This document shows positions 53,386 to 64,000 of a stretch of DNA of 64,000 nt, one piece after another (position 1 is the stretch's first letter; each line of letters starts with the position of its first letter). Source of the DNA: Tribonema minus (lineage: Eukaryota > Sar > Xanthophyceae > Tribonematales > Tribonemataceae); NCBI GenBank assembly GCA_017506865.1, contig JAFCMP010000030.1, forward strand, positions 372,001 to 436,000, given 5' to 3'. The translations under genes were made by a program, and so were the position numbers. The notes under the pieces were generated by a model. It was given only the letters and a program-made list of their open reading frames with translations, made no database searches and had not been told where the DNA came from.

Positions 53386-54066
53386 TCATTCGAATGCTTC
53401 TGTCTGTTCACATCAGAGCGGGCTTTCCTCTAGTCTTTCGCCAAACCAGGTACGCAGCGCCACAGACTCAATGTAGACATGAGCGCATCTACCTGCGCCT
53501 GCATGCCTGCGTCCATGCTACCTGCTACGACCTCCGTGATGGACTGAGAGCGCTGCTCCTCAGTCGCCAAACGGGAATTTAACAGTTGAAGTTTCATTGC
53601 TTATATTATCAGGGGAAGGCGTCAGCCATGCGTGCTTCAGACGTTCCTGAAAACAAGCTTGCAGCTGCTGAGGTGGCCAGAGGCACACATCACGCACCGC
53701 TCCTCTCTGTGCTTCAGCCATGGCGAACCCCAGCGACGCAGCCATGGTGGGCGCAGCATTTCAGTCGTCCGCGCATAGGCTTGATCATTAATGAGTTGCT
53801 AGCGTTTTCCATTCTGATAATAAGATAGTGCAAATGCATCAATGCTTTCATGACCTGACCTGCCCTGCAAGCCAATCAGGACAGATCCAATTCATGGCAG
53901 CCGTTGCATACCTCGGAGATGTATACTTTTCCTTAAGCGTGCGTAATGACGCACCTATAAATCCGTGCCACGTGGGCGCTAGTGGGAAACTAACCCTCAC
54001 ACACCATTGACTTCTGCGGCCCAGCTGGGTCAGTCTGATCAGCATCCACAACAGCACCACCAATAA
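53386..54066. other. no gene recognised
   Basis: Short ORFs on both strands without domain features. Confidence 0.4.
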
Positions 54067-54741
54067 CACCCTCGAGGATTCAATGGCAAGCACAACATCC
54101 CCTCGAAACACGGCGGCTCCATCTTCCGCCATGGTGAGGCTGGTCGGAAGGGGCAGCGTCCCGTGTGGGTCAAGCCGCTTGCGGAGGCGGCGGATGTGCT
54201 GGCGGAGGGTGGAACCTCAGAACTCATGGGCAGATGCTTTCTCATGGGCAGATGCTTTGGAGTACGCCGCTCTACCACGTACTTATCATCATCCCTTCCC
54301 CATCTCGTGACTGTGCCACAGGTGCTCGCTGAACTGGATCAAGCGCTGGCGACGCCAGATGCAGTCGGAAATGTGCTGAACATGATGTACGGGTCCTTCT
54401 CCACCTTTCACCAGTGTTACGCCAGAGCATATGAACACAACCAGAAGCTGAAGAGGGTCATCCATGCGCTGCTGAGAGAGCGTCAGGAACTGCTGAATGC
54501 CCGCCATGAGGCCGACACAAGTTTCAGCACGGTGGCCTCCCAGTACATTGAAAATTCTCCGCCCTGCAGCCCCTACGAAATGAACGCCATACCAACCATC
54601 GCCGCACTTGGCAAGCGCAACGGGGAGGAAGACATCGAAACACACGAGGGTTTTTCTGCTTCTGAAAACAACAGTCCTCCCCTCACCGCCATGCACATGC
54701 TGAAGCTGGGCCAGCCCCTCAAGAAGCGGCGTGTGTGCTGA
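54067..54741 (+). CDS. unidentified ORF, possibly two exons
   Basis: The frame is open from a TAA at 54064 to TGA at 54741. The first part (GFNGKHNIPSKHGGSIFRHG, KGQRPVWVKPLAEAADVL) and the last part (VLAELDQALATPDAVGNVLN, then a helical stretch with KLKRVIHALLRERQELLNA, ending in basic KKRRVC) have normal protein composition. The stretch 54235-54321 between looks intronic: it has a small direct duplication (CTCATGGGCAGATGCTTT) and a pyrimidine-rich run ending CCACAG. The basic end could be a nuclear localisation signal. No family was recognised. Confidence 0.4.
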   Translation, partial: HPRGFNGKHNIPSKHGGSIFRHGEAGRKGQRPVWVKPLAEAADVLAEGGTSELMGRCFLMGRCFGVRRSTTYLSSSLPHLVTVPQVLAELDQALATPDAVGNVLNMMYGSFSTFHQCYARAYEHNQKLKRVIHALLRERQELLNARHEADTSFSTVASQYIENSPPCSPYEMNAIPTIAALGKRNGEEDIETHEGFSASENNSPPLTAMHMLKLGQPLKKRRVC

Positions 54742-54769
54742 GAAAAGACACACATGGCTCTTGCCCTTT

Positions 54770-55490
54770 GAACTGTATGATACATATCATACAGTTCATG
54801 GGCTGTATGTCTCTGTGTGGCAGTCAGTGCATGTGCTGTATGTCATTCAGCGTACATATCATACAGTTCATGTGCTGTATGTCTCTGTATAGAATCAGTG
54901 CATGCGCTGCATGTCTGGTACAGGTGCTGCACGATACAGGCCGTAGGCTTTATGTCCTGTGTGATCTATGATGCATAAGTAACATACAGTTCGTGGTCTG
55001 TATGTCTCTGTGTTTCTGTTGTCCCTGTGTGGCATGTAATGCATCATGGACTGTATGTGTTTCAAGTGCTATATGTCTGATACATGTCATGGGCTGTATG
55101 TCCCTGTGTGGCGTGTAATGCATAACTATCATACAGTTTATGGGCTGTATGTCATGTGTGTCAGTCAGTTCATATGCTGTATGTCATTCAGTGCATGTGC
55201 TGTATGTCTCATAGAGTTCATGGGCTGTATGTCCCTGTGTAGCATGCAATGCATGTGCTGCATGTACACATCACGCAATTCGTGGGCTGTATGTATCTGG
55301 GTACCATTCAGTACATGTGCTGTATGTCTCATACACTTCATGTGGCTGTATGTCCCTGTGTAGCATGCAATGCATGTGCTGTATGCAATGATTGTAGTAG
55401 TATTATTTAGTGCTTGGGTTGTATGTCACCTGCATAGTGTATCACAAAGTCATGGGCTGTATGTCCCTGTGTAGCATACAGTGCAATTGC
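54770..55490 (+). repeat. hairpin-bearing tandem repeat array
   Basis: About ten degenerate units of ~50-70 bases on the theme CATACAGTTCATGGGCTGTA followed by TGTCCCTGTGTGGCATGCAA. Many units contain CATACAG...CTGTATG, a 7-bp inverted repeat round an 8-base loop. Confidence 0.8.
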
Positions 55491-55671
55491 TGTCTTGGTG
55501 TCTTGGTCTGCCGTCCGCGAGACGTGCATGCTTGCAATGTTGTCATAAAAGGCAGCACATCACAGGGGAAGACGAGTGTATTGTGTTGATAACCCGACAG
55601 TAGCCCCAAGAGTAGGCCTAGAGCAGGCCGAGAGTAACCCAACTTGCTATCGCGCTTACGCGGTGCCCGGT

Positions 55672-56127
55672 TCACCGCCAGACATACACCCGCGGTATCC
55701 AGTTCACCGGAACAGCTGCGGGCTGAAACGCAATGTGTTTGAGAGTGACACCGGTAGGCATGTCAAACAGGCTGTCCACCCCTCGCGTGTTGAAGTCATT
55801 GATGCTCGTCCACTTCACAATCTCAGGGTAGAAGTCGTCATCATAAGGCGATGCGTCCCCCTTGACGAGCCATGGAAGCACACACGCATCTCTCCAGCAT
55901 CCTATGACCTCTCCATTGTGCCTGACGTCCAAATCGAAGTGTCCCTCCATCCTGTGGAACCCTATGACGATGCAGTGGCAACTTCGTAACGTCTGTTGCT
56001 TTGTCCACTGCAAGAAGGCGAGGGCGGCACACAGTGCTGTCTTTGCACTTGCAATGATGTCAACCGTGGCCGTGTCGACCGTGGCCATGTCCACGACTGT
56101 GCTAGTGTCAGAGTCGTAATCAGACAT
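55672..56127 (-). CDS. unidentified small protein
   Basis: 151 residues from ATG (MSDYDSDTSTVVDM) to a stop at 55672. An acidic N-terminus is followed by an Ala/Thr-rich helix and a beta-rich C-terminal half containing Trp and Asp (EGHFDLDVRHNGEVIGCWRD, YDDDFYPEIVKWTS, WIPRVYVW). It looks like a compact globular protein. No family was recognised. An in-frame extension upstream to 56178 is possible but the ATG chosen opens the acidic start. Confidence 0.45.
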   Translation of the reverse strand: MSDYDSDTSTVVDMATVDTATVDIIASAKTALCAALAFLQWTKQQTLRSCHCIVIGFHRMEGHFDLDVRHNGEVIGCWRDACVLPWLVKGDASPYDDDFYPEIVKWTSINDFNTRGVDSLFDMPTGVTLKHIAFQPAAVPVNWIPRVYVWR

Positions 56128-58168
56128 GGTCCAGGTTCGTGAGTATGGAGTGAGTGAGGGACTGAGACTGCCGCACAAAAGATTCGGCAGGCCAATTTAA
56201 TTTGAGTTTATTTAATAATATACCCCTGCAAACCACAAATCATCAGGTCAGGTTCAAGTTGAAGGAGACCACGAACCTTACAACAGATGTCAGGGGCTTC
56301 CCCCCAGGGGGGGTGCTTCTGCTGCTCCTTTGGCCTCGCATGTTTCCATGTTCTCATAAGAAATCAGGAGCAGCAACGGCATGTAGTGTATGAAGTGTGT
56401 AAGGTTCTCATTTTTCAAACGCTTAAGGTCAGTGAGATTCTCATATCAGATAAAGGCCTGCCTGACCAGGTCGTACACTGAGCAATGATCTTGTTTTATA
56501 AGGAATCACAACCATGAGACATGTTAAGTCACCAAGTCTCTGAGGTTCTCATATTTCAGGTGTACAGCGTCAAGCACATGCAGAGGCATGATGAGTGTGC
56601 CAGCACAGTCTCACCTCACCTTACTCTTATTAACTTCATGAAGATGGCGCAAGCGCAAAGCGTAGCAAGGAAACACATTCTGCATTTAGGTGTGTGTGTG
56701 TTGCTGCTACGTGTTGCGCAGTGGTGTGGTGGGAGGCGATGTCGTGGGCGCCGGAAAGTGGCACTTGTCGGCAATCAAAACATAATGCAAGTAATGTCCT
56801 TTCTTTTCAGACAAGTGAATAATTTTGGAAGGTCTACATTGAGCTTGGTTTCCACGCTTCTCTGGCCTTCTTTGTCCCTTACCTGCGGCTTGCCTCTGCC
56901 TCTGACACAAAGCCTTGTGTGCATGCGGTTTTGATTTGCGTGTTGAGTTCTGCATTATAATAATTGCATCAGCCTCGGCTTTAGGAGCGCCTGTACCAGA
57001 CTGGCCCAATCAGGCTAGGGCAACTGCGAAACATGTTGCATCCTGGCAATTGATAGTGCTGTTTCACACGTCACATTGATACACATGCCAATCCTGAGCA
57101 CTTTTGTAGAATACGGGGTAAAACATGTGCCCCCGGGCTCCTCTGCTTAACATGAGTGCGCCTCATGATGTGCACTGTACAAGGGTGACTGTATGCCGTT
57201 AAAAGCCTTTCTGATAATCAGTCGTGCAAAGGAGGGCTTGAGCGAAGTTCAAATTCCCCTAGTCTCATGTGTCTGACCAAACATCAGTAGGATCAGTGAA
57301 GCTTGGTGTTTAAGCTTTCCCTATTCAAATGTCTCGATCAAAGAGTAGGGTATATGTTGGGTGAGTGTGTTTCAGGTTTCCCCTACTAGTATGTGTAGTA
57401 CGTGAGTACACATCTTTGTGGCAGCCCTCCTGCGTGATGTTTTGATTTGAAGATCCTGAGTCCGTGAGTCAACAAAGTAGCACATGACTTCAAACGTGAT
57501 CACAATACTTAGTCTTGCCGAGGTAGACTACCTCGCATCATGAGGCTGCACATGGTGAGTACTGATAATAGAGAAGGCTAACGCTCCATCAGGCTTGAAC
57601 TTACCTACAGATTCGATCTTCAACATTGATCCACTGTGATTCACAAAAAAATCTAGCGAGCATCATACCTCGCCCACTTAGGGTCAGTCTCTGAAAACAG
57701 CTTTTTACGATCAGCACAGGCTCAGGAGCTTCAATGACTTCATAAAACTTTCAAACTTCAACTTTGTAGATAGGGTGCATAAGGCGAGTACGCATGTTGG
57801 GCAGCCCGATCTTATCCTGATATTTGCCATTCCTGGTAGGGTTTTAAAAATGACTGCATATACCAGGCACATTGCCAAACAACGGCAACTGTTACAGAAG
57901 GCAGAACACCAGAACACCCTCGCCTCTTCAAAGTATGTGGGGACTCTTCAAGTATTAAAACCTTCCTACTACACACAGCATGAAGCAATTGTGCATCAGG
58001 AGCTTACACTCTGATTACTTCCACAGGCACCCGGAGCATGCACGCCACAGCGCCCTAGCCAATTCATTGAACTGCTGATGTTGCAGGCACGGCGCACGAT
58101 GCAGTATCATACCCTTGACAGTGCCCTGGACCGTACTCAAGGCCTGCTTGTGTTGTTGCCCGTGTGCC
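56128..58168. other. no gene recognised
   Basis: Contains several GAGGTTCTCATATTTCAG-like motifs (56400-56560) shared with the inverted repeat near 61.4-63.1 kb. A 79-codon plus ORF at 57775-58014 is unassigned. Confidence 0.35.
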
Positions 58169-58936
58169 CTACGCCTGTGTAGTAGAAACCGGCAGGGCCA
58201 TCCTGCACACTCTATGGAGTGCATCACGGGCCACAATGTTTGTGCTGTGAGTTGTCTGCGCATGTACAAGCTGGTGCATACGAGCTCGGAGCATTACAGT
58301 ATGCTGTAAGAGCGCCATCTGCATATACTGCTGGTGGAGCGCGATCTGCATGCATTGGTGAGGGAGCAGCCCTTGCGTGTACTGCTGGGGGGGCGGCGCT
58401 TACATGTACTGTTAGGGGAGCGGCACATGTATGTACTGCTGGGGGGGCATCATTGATGCTGCAGCCTTTGTAATTGGTGATGCGGCGGTGGAGGGTGCTG
58501 TGGAGACGGAGGGTGCCGACGATGCATTGGTCTTATCTTGCTTACCCTGTACATGAGCCAGCACAGCAGCCAGTGTGGCTTGCGACGCAGCCGATGTGGC
58601 CTGCGCCGCTGCTGTGGCCGCTGCCATCTGCTCCATTGCAGCAGTCTGCCGCTGCTGCAGGATTAACATGTATTTGCCACAAGGCATGGCGTGCGCCCCC
58701 CCCACCGTATGCGTCTGCACTTGCACCCCAACTGCTGATGCCGCCACCGCTGGTACCGCCGCCGCTGCTGACGCTCTCGCTGGCACTAGCAGTTGCCTCC
58801 GTCCCGTACCCGTCGTTGACCCGCTGGTACTTGGACAGGCGCAGGCACGATCTTGTTTCGGAGCTGTCATGCACATAATCTTCTTTCCCATCCTCTTGTT
58901 GCTGTTGCCGCAGAGGCCGATGACGAAGTCGGGCAC
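58169..58936 (-). pseudogene. Ala/Gln-rich ORF with 9-residue repeat
   Basis: A minus-strand frame with an Ala/Ser-rich part (MEQMAAATAAAQATSAASQA) and a tail of five 9-residue repeats of type PQQYTQGLL / PHQCMQIAL / HQQYMQMAL. Two TAA codons (58412-58414 and 58400-58402) fall within one repeat at positions where the other repeats have mostly Gln. Either the gene is decaying by C-to-T change or the codons are read. Upstream frames (58937-59161) may be further exons. Function is unknown. Confidence 0.3.
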
Positions 58937-61376
58937 AGGCTTTGCTCAGTCAGCGGCTATGGCGGGCTCGCTCTGCTGGACTTGCAGCCGCATGGTACGG
59001 CACACGAAGAGGCTGAACAGGAACATGCGCGTCAGCTCCTTTGGCAGTGGGATGGAAGTGGGGAGGGGGTCGTTGAGGTTGCAGGCCCTCCCTTTGCCCT
59101 TCCCCATGGACTTCTTGTCGGCGGGCAAGTCGATGGTCTGGGACAGGCACACATGTAACACTCACAGCATCAGTGTACATCGCCATGCAAAGCCTTGCGG
59201 ACAGAATGAGTACATCACGAGCTCAGACAACAAAGCCATGGCGTTGCACATTCAGCAACTGTTGCAGCATGCTTTGCTTTATGAGCACAATGGTTGTCTG
59301 GCACTGGGTAGTGGTAGGCAAAGGACGCAGCAAGCGGATCACAACCTGCTTTTATTGTTGACCATCTACAAACCTGATGTGGTGCACACGCAGGCGAGCG
59401 CAGGTCGCTTCCAATCTTGCCAAACTTCAACTTCAAATCTTGCTTGATGCAGCGCCTGGTGTGTCCTTGCTTCACAAAGCGTCAACGCCCACTACAACAG
59501 GTACTCGCCGTAGCACAACTCAAAGATAGCGAATCTGACAGAAGCCCAAATTCAATAGACCGCCCATCCATTGCATTATCACATTTCGTAGAACATATAG
59601 ATGTGTATCATTGCACACCTGCACGACACAAAAAGAGGCACTTGATCTGAGTTGTGGGCACAGCTGCCAGCGTTGTCAGTGCACATTTACACATGTGCAA
59701 TGATACATCTTGGCACAGCTGCCGGCGGGCACTGCCAAACACATCCGCGATGCTTTCCTCACAACCGCGGAACAGCTGCAGGCCATTGAGGGGATCCTCA
59801 CGGCACACGCGATGAGTGTCATAGGGGTGACATACAGAACAGCATGTACAGCCTGGTGTAAGGCTTGCCGATCTGATTCAGCAATGGCATGGGCCCTAGG
59901 CCACACTTCAACATGCACATTGGCTCGACCTCACCTGCAGCAGCAGATGACGGGCATTGAATGCGAGCACGTATGATGCGTACGCGGAAGTGGTGGTGGG
60001 CCCACCACTTTGAAAAAACTTTACTATTGTGTGGACAGCATCAGTGAGTGGGGGCAATGACGAGCACTGTTGTCTTGGAGCTACAATGTTTTGAGCACTG
60101 TTGTCTTGGAGCTACAACGTCTCGACATCAGGCCGCGGTGTTAATGGGGCCTGTGTTAGGGCACATGCCTGTCTCTAGTTGATGGCTGTCACAGAAAGCA
60201 TGCCTGGTTGCAACAGAGCGGGCACAGGATCAAAAGACAACAGTGGCATGCTAGTTTGCAATGATTTAACTTTTTCGCCAAGGCATCCGATTGTGAGACC
60301 CCAAGCCTGACTACGTTCCGCGTTTTATGACCAACATGGCATTGATTCGGTATGGACACTGCAGCGTAGTGCAATCTCTGCATCAACTCCCAGCTTACTA
60401 GCCCTGTCACAGGCAGTGTGCTGCATGCCAGCTACAGCCAACTTGGTCCGATTAGGTGATGCTCTGTGCACAAATTCAACAGGAGCAGCACACCACGTAC
60501 AAGTTCTACATCTGTTCACATCTTTGAACTCTTCGCCCGTGCACGATGTACTACTAGTAGTATGTTGGAACATCACATCACAGATCATGCCACATCGTAT
60601 TCATAAGACACTTGAGCGCTTTTACTTCACATGGATTGCGCTCTTAACACGCCGTATACGTGCACCGCGGTGCCGCTGCTGCGGCTGGGCTGGGGGAGCT
60701 GATCAATCATAAACAGGTACTTACCTACTTCTTTTGGAGAAGGCAGCGCCACAGGAGGAGTTTGTCCCTATGAACCTGAGTGGCACAATGTCAGTGGTAA
60801 GCTGTGTGTGTACGCTGAACCGCACACCAGGCCTCGCACACGCACCCCATGTGCTGATTGTCCACTTGTCCAACGCCAGACTTGCGCTCTTATGATGCTT
60901 GACCAGCAATTGATCGGCACAACAGGGCCAAACGGACGTGAACTCCGAAAGAAAGTGCAGCATGTGCATGCGCGCACTCGAGGCCAAGAGACAGTTATGC
61001 TAAAGGGTTGCTGCAAATTTCTGAAAGGGAGCCTTCCGCACAAGATTTTCATAAGCGAACGCGCACACTTTAAGTCCACATGTGCATGCCGATTACGAGA
61101 TATGGTAGGACATGTGATAGGCCTGCACAACCTGCAATACTGGGGAGCAGGAGAGGCACTCGATTTGGTGTTTCAGCGATGGTCCATACCTCGTGACATG
61201 GTCTTGTACACAATGTCATTTTTGTAGGTACCTGTTCGTCCCAGTTGTCCGTCGCTAGTCAGCTCCTCAGTGACTCTGCCTGATGGACGGACGCCCGTAT
61301 AGCGCAGTGCCCACAAACCTGATCGCATGTGGACAGAACAATCGTAGCACAGAGCAACGGCGACGAATTATATTTA
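58937..61376. other. no gene recognised
   Basis: Short ORFs only (for example plus 59710-59976 and plus 60808-61227), without visible domains. A tandem pair of GAGCACTGTTGTCTTGGAGC lies at 60062-60115. Confidence 0.35.
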
Positions 61377-61494
61377 GTTCAACTGTGCCTTCCCTGGATG
61401 TCCCAGTAGACTGCTCTGAAATATGAGAATCTCAGAGCCTATGAACCTTGCCTAGGGACAGTGCACTTTCAGGCCTTACACAACATGGTCAACA
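61377..61494 (+). repeat. inverted repeat, left arm
   Basis: About 118 bases beginning AGTTCAACTGTGCCTTCCCT. The reverse complement occurs at 62948-63069 with only a few mismatches and a small indel. Confidence 0.9.
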
Positions 61495-61989
61495 GCAACG
61501 TTGCCAGACCAATCTACATCCTTTCGTAGCACTTTCGGGGCACTCTCGGAGGTCCCTGGAGAAGGGGTGGAGTTCGCCTGGGAGGGACAGTAGAGACACT
61601 GTGTAAGGCATAAACAAAGCACGCCAGCTTTAACCAGGGTTCAAAGGCGCTAAGGCGCGGAACACCCTCATCTGCTGCTAGCGGCGACTGGCACCTGCAC
61701 AATGACCGGCATTTGCGTGAGCCTGACTTCGTTGAGCATACCGCAGCCCTGCGAGTGCCACCAACAACGCGCGCATAATAGAGCATGTGTTTCTTGCTCA
61801 TCTACATGCTACGTGTGCGTTTGTTTGTGTTCTTATATATGCGTCCTTGTGCTACTTGTGTGCTGTGAGAATGCCTTGCCTGCTTAAGAGCAGTGCGTCA
61901 GCCAGCGTCAACTGAGGCATGCACCTGAGGCTCTTAAATCTGATGTGCTGCTCACTTCTCAAACATGAGGTCAACCACCTGAGGCAGCT

Positions 61990-62605
61990 ATGATGCGTTG
62001 GGCTCATGTAGGGTTTCGTTGGGCTAATGTATTTAGGGTTTCGTTGGTTTCGTGGGGCTCATGCAGGGCTTCGTTGGACTCATGTAGGGTTTTGTGGGCT
62101 CATGCAGGGTTTTGTTGGGCTCATGCAGGGTATATGGGGTTTGTGGGCTCATGCGGGGTTTCGTTGGACTCATGCAGGGTTTCGTTGGACTCATGTAGGG
62201 ATTTGTGGGGCTCATGCAGGGTTTCGTTGGACTCATGCAGGGTTTTCTGGGCTCATGCAGGGTTTCGTTGGACTCATGAAGGGTTTCGTGGGGCTCATGC
62301 AGGGTTTCGTTGGACTCATGTAGGGTTTCGTTGGACTCATGTAGGGTTTCGTGGGGCTCATGCGGGGTTTTGTTGGACTCATGCAGGGTTTCGTTGGACT
62401 TATGTAGGGTTTCGTTGGACTCAGGTTTCGTTGGACTCATGTAGGGTTTCGTTGGACTCATGTAGGGTTTCGTTGGACTCATGCAGGGTTATGTGGGGTC
62501 AAAAAGGGTTTCGTTGGGCTCATGCAGGGTTTCGTTGGGCTCATGCAGGGTTTCGTGGGGCTCATGCAGGGTTTCATTGAGCTCATGCAGGGTGTCGTTG
62601 GGCTG
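61990..62605 (+). repeat. 20-21-base minisatellite
   Basis: About 28 units of TTCGTTGGACTCATGCAGGG and variants. As most units are 21 bases, frames stay open on both strands and give spurious heptad ORFs. The array lies inside the inverted repeat pair. Confidence 0.9.
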
Positions 62606-62947
62606 GAGATGAGGTTCGTATAACTTTAGTCTCGGTAGTCTCAAGGCATTTTGTGTGAAGTCTCTACCGTTCACTCTAGCATATGTACTTCAAATCTGAA
62701 AAAAGCAAATGCATGCAAAGTGCAAGCGCGCCACGCTGCTCCATGCGTGCTCAGCAGTGAAGGTGTTCAGCACCACTTTATCATGGACAATCAATTGACC
62801 CCTCCCTCTGAGGCGACGTCCGCCGGTAAAGACATGGAAGCAAGAGTATGGTGTCTAAGGAATTATGGCGCACTTTGTCTAGGCTAGGTTCGAGGGCTCT
62901 GAGGTTCTCATACTTCACATGAGCCTAGCCTAGTCTAGTCCTGACTT

Positions 62948-63069
62948 GGTTGACCATGTTGTGTAAGGCCTGAAAGTGCACTATCCCTAGGCAAGGTTCA
63001 TAGGCTCTGAGATTCTCATATTTCAGAGCAGTCTACTGGGACCACATTCAGGGAAGGCACAGTTGAACT
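62948..63069 (-). repeat. inverted repeat, right arm
   Basis: Reverse-complement partner of 61377-61494. A third, more diverged partial copy in the same orientation as this arm follows at about 63130-63190. Confidence 0.9.
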
Positions 63070-63084
63070 TGATACAACAAAGTT

Positions 63085-64000
63085 GAATATTTACGCCTTA
63101 CAGAAAATGGGAGAGCGTCGTACACTTCACACTTGCTTGACTATATGGTGTGAGGCCAGAAAGCGCACAGTCCCTAGGCAAGGTTCAAAAGGTGCATCAT
63201 GCCCTACTCTACAGTCCCTCAGTAAGTGATGCGATGCACAAGCAACGGGTGCGAGAGGGCGCAGGCCCGAAACTGTTCTGCAGAGCTCTCGGGGCTACCC
63301 GCCCTCCACAGTCATTCACAACTGTTGAAGTTGAATATAATCTACTTGAAGTTTGATGAATATAAGTTACAGAAATTGGGAGAGCGTCGTACGCTGCGCG
63401 TTTTGCTTTTGCGCTACAGAAACTATTTCAGATCAAAAGATTCGGGGATGAGCACAATTGAAGTTGAATATAATCCAGGTGAAGTTGGGCTAATATAAAC
63501 TACAGAAATTGGGAGAGCGTCGTACGCTGCGCGTGTTGCTTTCGCGCTATAGAAACTATTTCAGATCAAAAGATTCGGGGATGAGCACAGTTGAAGTTGA
63601 ATATAATCCAGGTGAAGTTGGGCTAATATAAACTACAGAAATTGGGAGAGCGTCGTACGCTGCGCGTGTTGCTTTCGCGCTATAGAAACTATTTCAGATC
63701 AAAAGATTCGGGGATGAGCACAGTTGAAGTTGAATATAATCCAGGTGAAGTTGGGCTAATATAAACTACAGAAATTGGGAGAGCGTCGTACGCTGCGCGT
63801 TTTGCTTTTGCGCTATAGAAACTATTTCAGATCAAAAGATTCGGGGATGAGCACAGTTGAAGTTGAATATAATCCAGGTGAAGTTGGGCTAATATAAACT
63901 ACAGAAATTGGGAGAGCGTCGTACGCTGCGCGTTTTGCTTTCGCGCTATAGAAACTATTTCAGATCAAAGATTCGTGGGCAGCACAGTTGAACTTATTAT
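63085..64000 (+). repeat. GGAGAGCGTCGT satellite, locus D (133-base period)
   Basis: Regular 133-base units (ATTCGGGG at 63440, 63573, 63706, 63839) containing GGGAGAGCGTCGTACGCTGC, TTTTGCTTTTGCGCTA, AACTATTTCAGATCAAA and GATTCGGGGATGAGCACA. It is a diverged branch of the family at loci A-C and runs off the window end. Confidence 0.92.

Noticed and set aside
57775-58014. 79-codon plus-strand ORF
   Set aside because: Too little support; no domain or conserved context.
60808-61227. 139-codon plus-strand ORF
   Set aside because: No domain, no repeat or neighbour support; antisense frame is equally open.
61990-62605. Long ORFs on both strands with heptad-like repeats
   Set aside because: They are translations of a 21-base minisatellite; the repeated residues follow the DNA unit in every frame.
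61990-62605. CRISPR array
   Set aside because: Units are directly adjacent without unique spacers, and the context is eukaryotic.

Overview
The window is nuclear DNA of a eukaryote, most likely a unicellular alga or other protist. The evidence is spliceosomal GT-AG introns of about 100-300 bases (one of 3.8 kb), a subtilisin-type protease, ubiquitin-pathway genes, several retroelement classes and many satellites. The species cannot be fixed from sequence alone. All names below rest on motifs read by eye; no database search was run.

Layout. 0.6-5.3 kb (minus): the 5' part of a secreted subtilisin-like protease gene, its large intron holding the tail of a LINE. 5.7-11.5 kb (plus): a LINE with zinc fingers, reverse transcriptase and a restriction-like endonuclease, disrupted in an Ala-rich linker. 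11.8-12.6 kb: four copies of a ~70-base element whose hairpin stem covaries. 13.8-25.6 kb (plus): a young Ty3/gypsy element with ~1% diverged LTRs that carries a cytosine-5 DNA methyltransferase as well as gag, protease, RT/RNase H, integrase and chromodomain regions. 26.8-31 kb: a head-to-head pair, a Cys-rich/WWE-domain protein (minus) and an eight-exon Deltex-type E3 ubiquitin ligase (plus). 31.9-37.1 kb (minus): an unidentified Ala-rich coding region interrupted by a second gypsy remnant, followed by the N-terminal exon of a ubiquitin-specific protease. 39.5-43.2 kb: a satellite array split by a very recent non-coding LTR element. 43.3-49.9 kb: a retroelement RT remnant next to a cluster that looks like endogenised large DNA virus sequence (virion fibre-like protein, CheY-like receiver, MT-A70 methylase fused to a SWIB domain). 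50-64 kb: mostly satellites and inverted repeats with a few orphan ORFs and a methyltransferase-like fragment.

Together. Two chromatin-modifying enzymes sit in mobile or viral sequence: a DNA cytosine methylase in the gypsy element and an adenine-methylase-like/SWIB fusion in the virus-like cluster. The host genes in the middle point to ADP-ribose/SUMO/ubiquitin signalling: WWE domains in both divergent genes, a Deltex RING plus C-terminal domain, SUMO-interaction-like motifs, and a nearby deubiquitinase exon.
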